NCBI GenBank assembly: GCA_002279285.1
Contig: NCBR01000147.1
Span: 1-6,217 of the forward strand
Origin: Acidobacteria bacterium 37-71-11
Lineage (GTDB): Bacteria; Acidobacteriota; Thermoanaerobaculia; Thermoanaerobaculales; Thermoanaerobaculaceae
Length of the DNA stretch: 6,217 nt
Reading direction: 5' to 3'
This document shows positions 5,144 through 6,217 of this stretch, piece by piece (the stretch's first letter is position 1; each line of letters opens with the position of its first letter). The notes under the pieces are model-generated. The model had not been told where the DNA came from and ran no database searches. It saw only the letters and a list, made by a program, of their open reading frames with translations. The position numbers and the translations under genes are program-made.

Positions 5144-6217
5144 GGGCGGTCGCCGCGACCGTCGCCCCGATGCTGATCGATGCGGTCGCCGCCGGCGACG
5201 GAGCGTTGAGGACATGCACCTGCCGCTCGCCCTCCACAATCCTGAAGTCGTCGAGCAGCCGGCCCGACCGGTCGAGCGCCTGCGCTCGCACCCCGGCGCC
5301 CCCGGGCGTGAGGTCGGCCGCCCCGACCTCGGGGACGAGTTCCTGAAGCGCACGCACGAAGGCGCGCTTGTCGAACGACCTCCGGTACTCGCCGAGGCCC
5401 ATCCTCCAGTAGCTCCGCGCCATGCGCCAGAAACCCGGGTAGGCGAACGTCGCCGCCGCGTCGCGCAGCGAGAAGCTCAAACGCGTGTAACCCTCGCGTT
5501 TGAGCGCCAAGACCGCGTTCGGCCCTGCCTCCACGCCGCCCCCGACCATCCTCGTGAAGTGGACGCCGAGGAACGGGAACTCCGGGTCGGGGACCGGGTA
5601 GATCAGGTTCCTGACGAGACCGTCCCGGCCCCGGGCCAACCGGTAGTATTCGCCGCGGAACGGCACGATGAGGACGCCGGGCTCGACCCCGGCCAGGCGC
5701 GCGACCCGGTCGCTGTGCAGGCCCGCGCAGTTGACCAGGAAGCGGCACCGCACCTCGCCCTTGCCGGTTTCCAGCACCATGCCGTCGCCGTCGCGCGCGA
5801 CCTTGCGCACCGACGCCCCCAGCATCACCTCGCCTCCCCCACGCCTGACCTCTTCGGCGTACGCCTCGGTGACCCGGACGTAGTCGACGATCCCCGTCTG
5901 CGGCACGAACAGGCCGGCGACCCCGGCTGCGTGCGGCTCGAGCTCCCGGATCTCCTCGGGGCCGAGCCCGCGCAGCCCGGCGAGGCCGTTGGCCGCGCCC
6001 CGCCGCCGCAGCTCCTCGAGAGCGGGGAGCTGCTCGGCCCGGGTCGCCACGACCACCTTGCCGCAGCGCTCGGTCGGGATCCCGCGCTCGGAGCAGAAGC
6101 GCAGCAGCGCCTCGCGTCCGGCGGTGCAGTTGCGCGCCTTGAGCGAGCCCGGCTTGTAGTAGAGCCCGGAGTGGATCACGCCGCTGTTGTTGCCGGTCTG
6201 GTGCGCCGCGAGCCGCG
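5121..6217 (-). CDS. lhgO: L-2-hydroxyglutarate oxidase (FAD-dependent), N-terminus beyond window edge
   Basis: FAD enzyme of the DAO family that oxidises L-2-hydroxyglutarate to 2-oxoglutarate; E. coli LhgO passes electrons to the membrane quinone pool. The frame is open to the right edge, giving 364 visible residues of about 400, so roughly 30-35 residues with the GxGxxG dinucleotide-binding motif lie outside. A GTG at 6179 is not the true start because the conserved HQTGNNSGVIHSG (fragment residues 5-17) straddles it. Further family motifs are LYYKPGSLKAR (18-28), VNCAGLHSD (161-169), PFRGEYY (185-191), FLGVHFTR (215-222), GPNAVLALKREGY (231-243), GVRAQ (308-312) and HVLNAPSPAATAS (334-346). 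The C-terminus is complete, with TGA at 5121-5123. It converges on cysM across the DUF423 relic. The motif order and spacing make other DAO-family oxidases, such as glycerol-3-phosphate dehydrogenase, unlikely. Confidence 0.93.
   Translation of the reverse strand, partial: RLAAHQTGNNSGVIHSGLYYKPGSLKARNCTAGREALLRFCSERGIPTERCGKVVVATRAEQLPALEELRRRGAANGLAGLRGLGPEEIRELEPHAAGVAGLFVPQTGIVDYVRVTEAYAEEVRRGGGEVMLGASVRKVARDGDGMVLETGKGEVRCRFLVNCAGLHSDRVARLAGVEPGVLIVPFRGEYYRLARGRDGLVRNLIYPVPDPEFPFLGVHFTRMVGGGVEAGPNAVLALKREGYTRLSFSLRDAAATFAYPGFWRMARSYWRMGLGEYRRSFDKRAFVRALQELVPEVGAADLTPGGAGVRAQALDRSGRLLDDFRIVEGERQVHVLNAPSPAATASISIGATVAATALRSFGLA

Noticed and set aside
5121..6179. lhgO start at the GTG at 6179
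   Set aside because: The conserved HQTGNNSGVIHSG motif continues upstream of that codon and the frame is open to the window edge, so the true start lies outside.

Overview
The window is a high-GC stretch of a bacterial chromosome carrying six protein-coding genes and one gene relic, packed with short intergenic gaps. GTG starts (three of the four complete genes with N-termini outside the edges), TGA stops and strong third-position G/C bias fit a GC-rich, non-enteric bacterium. The gene set is ordinary housekeeping and transport and does not fix the phylum. A soil or subsurface lineage such as Acidobacteria, Gemmatimonadota, Eisenbacteria or Deltaproteobacteria is my guess only. I saw no phage, insertion sequence, CRISPR, rRNA or tRNA.

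Left block (1-3935, all minus strand). In transcription order it holds a cation diffusion facilitator with a doubled C-terminal domain, an M24 Xaa-Pro-type aminopeptidase, a small DUF2007 protein and a sodium:solute symporter whose C-terminus runs off the left edge. The peptidase and DUF2007 genes are 6 bp apart and surely co-transcribed. The symporter follows after about 100 bp. That gap contains a 14-bp tandem duplication and a four-tract G-run that includes the symporter's Shine-Dalgarno sequence.

Middle (3936-4926). A 91-bp divergent intergenic region separates the metal transporter from a plus-strand CysM-type cysteine synthase. The cysM leader can form two mutually exclusive GC-rich hairpin arrangements, one of which would cover the probable ribosome-binding site.

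Right block (4927-6217). After cysM lies a truncated relic of a DUF423 membrane protein with an internal TGA where tryptophan is expected. Its tail overlaps the end of the convergent L-2-hydroxyglutarate oxidase gene (lhgO), which runs off the right edge without its N-terminal dinucleotide-binding motif.

The genes do not form one obvious pathway. Plausible themes are metal export, peptide hydrolysis next to Na+-coupled solute uptake, cysteine synthesis, and recovery of 2-oxoglutarate from L-2-hydroxyglutarate. I found no clear new biological system. The best leads are the G-quadruplex-like element at the symporter start, the tandem C-terminal domains of the metal transporter, the alternative cysM leader structures and the DUF423 relic.
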